DNA of 6,640 bases, taken from contig DASPJN010000010.1 in the NCBI GenBank assembly GCA_035628595.1, positions 1 to 6,640 of the forward strand, in the 5' to 3' direction. The translations under genes were made by a program, and so were the position numbers. The notes beneath the pieces were generated by a model. The model was not told the origin of the DNA. It did no database searches and saw only the letters and a program-made list of their open reading frames with translations. Shown here piece by piece: positions 6,334-6,640 of the stretch. This DNA comes from Chryseosolibacter sp035628595. GTDB lineage: Bacteria > Bacteroidota > Bacteroidia > Cytophagales > Cyclobacteriaceae. Numbering within the stretch: position 1 is the stretch's first letter; each line of letters opens with the position of its first letter.

Positions 6334-6640
6334 ATGCTCCCCTATCGCTTTTACACTCGGAAAAAAATTTTCAACTATTACACCGGGCTATCCTTTTTCA
6401 TATTCGTCTGGATATCACGTCTTGAAAAAGATGAAGTACGCCTGATGAGACATGAAACGATTCACTTCTGGCAGCAGATAGAGCTGCTGTTTGTTTTCCA
6501 CTGGCTGCTTTATAGTTTCTTCTATGTCCTGGCCCGCGCAAAAGGTCATTGCCATTGGATCGCTTATCGATACAACCCGTTTGAGCTTGAAGCCTTTGAT
6601 AACGATCCTGACACCGAATACCTTAAAAAAAGAAAACGAT
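6334..6640 (+). CDS. Putative membrane-associated HExxH protein, 5' part (truncated by window end)
   Basis: The frame opens after a TGA at 6271-6273 and continues through the right edge. The first ATG, at 6334, gives 102 visible residues beginning MLPYRFYTRKKIF. A hydrophobic segment (about 15-28) is followed by 'RHETIHFWQQ' with His40-Glu41-x-x-His44, a zinc-metallopeptidase-type motif. A second hydrophobic segment follows (about 51-67), then 'NPFELEAFDND' (81-91), where Glu84 or Glu86 could be the third metal ligand. The order HExxHxxQQ, membrane helix, FExEA, 'DxxYLKKR' matches a short uncharacterised protein I recall as common in Bacteroidota, usually about 110-130 residues, so perhaps 10-30 residues are missing. 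Peptidase activity is an inference from the motif only. It lies 83 bases after SemiSWEET on the same strand. TTG/GTG starts between 6286 and 6298 are possible but less likely. Confidence 0.75.
   Translation, partial: MLPYRFYTRKKIFNYYTGLSFFIFVWISRLEKDEVRLMRHETIHFWQQIELLFVFHWLLYSFFYVLARAKGHCHWIAYRYNPFELEAFDNDPDTEYLKKRKR

Noticed and set aside
6270..6425. ATG-initiated frame overlapping the start of the HExxH gene
   Set aside because: It overlaps the frame carrying HETIH and the membrane segments and shows no recognisable domain.

Overview
The window looks like a chromosomal segment from a member of the Bacteroidota, probably of the Cytophagales/Chitinophagales type. The lineage is inferred from gene content and style: WG-repeat lipoproteins, a CHAT-domain tail, a Bacteroidota-type 'MEGPS' Fpg/Nei homologue, SemiSWEET, an HExxH membrane protein of a kind I recall from Bacteroidota, moderate GC content, and translation starts without clear Shine-Dalgarno sequences. 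No mobile element, CRISPR array, tRNA or rRNA could be recognised.

Layout. Bases 1-57 are the last 18 codons of a probable CHAT-domain protein. A 927-residue predicted lipoprotein made almost entirely of WG (KWG) repeats follows at 200-2983 and ends at a hairpin terminator. Next is a 569-base gap with palindromes and a second hairpin but no convincing gene. A three-helix membrane protein with a C-terminal zinc ribbon (3553-4299) ends at a textbook intrinsic terminator. A 70-residue two-helix membrane protein (4564-4776) converges on a minus-strand DUF952 gene (4856-5149), and the two share a terminator hairpin. DUF952 is divergent from an Fpg/Nei-type DNA glycosylase homologue (5209-5943). 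A SemiSWEET transporter with a TTG start (5984-6250) follows on the plus strand, then a putative membrane HExxH protein that runs off the right edge (6334-6640).

How the genes fit together. The glycosylase homologue, SemiSWEET and HExxH genes lie on one strand with gaps of 40 and 83 bases and no strong terminator between them, so they may be co-transcribed, although their predicted roles do not form an obvious pathway. The CHAT tail and the WG lipoprotein are also same-strand neighbours (142-base gap) and could form a sensing/effector pair, but only the last residues of the CHAT protein are visible. The most notable biochemical oddity is the glycosylase homologue: its H2TH, catalytic-loop lysine and zinc-finger regions are intact, but the family's N-terminal catalytic proline is absent. 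No complete new system can be demonstrated from this sequence alone.
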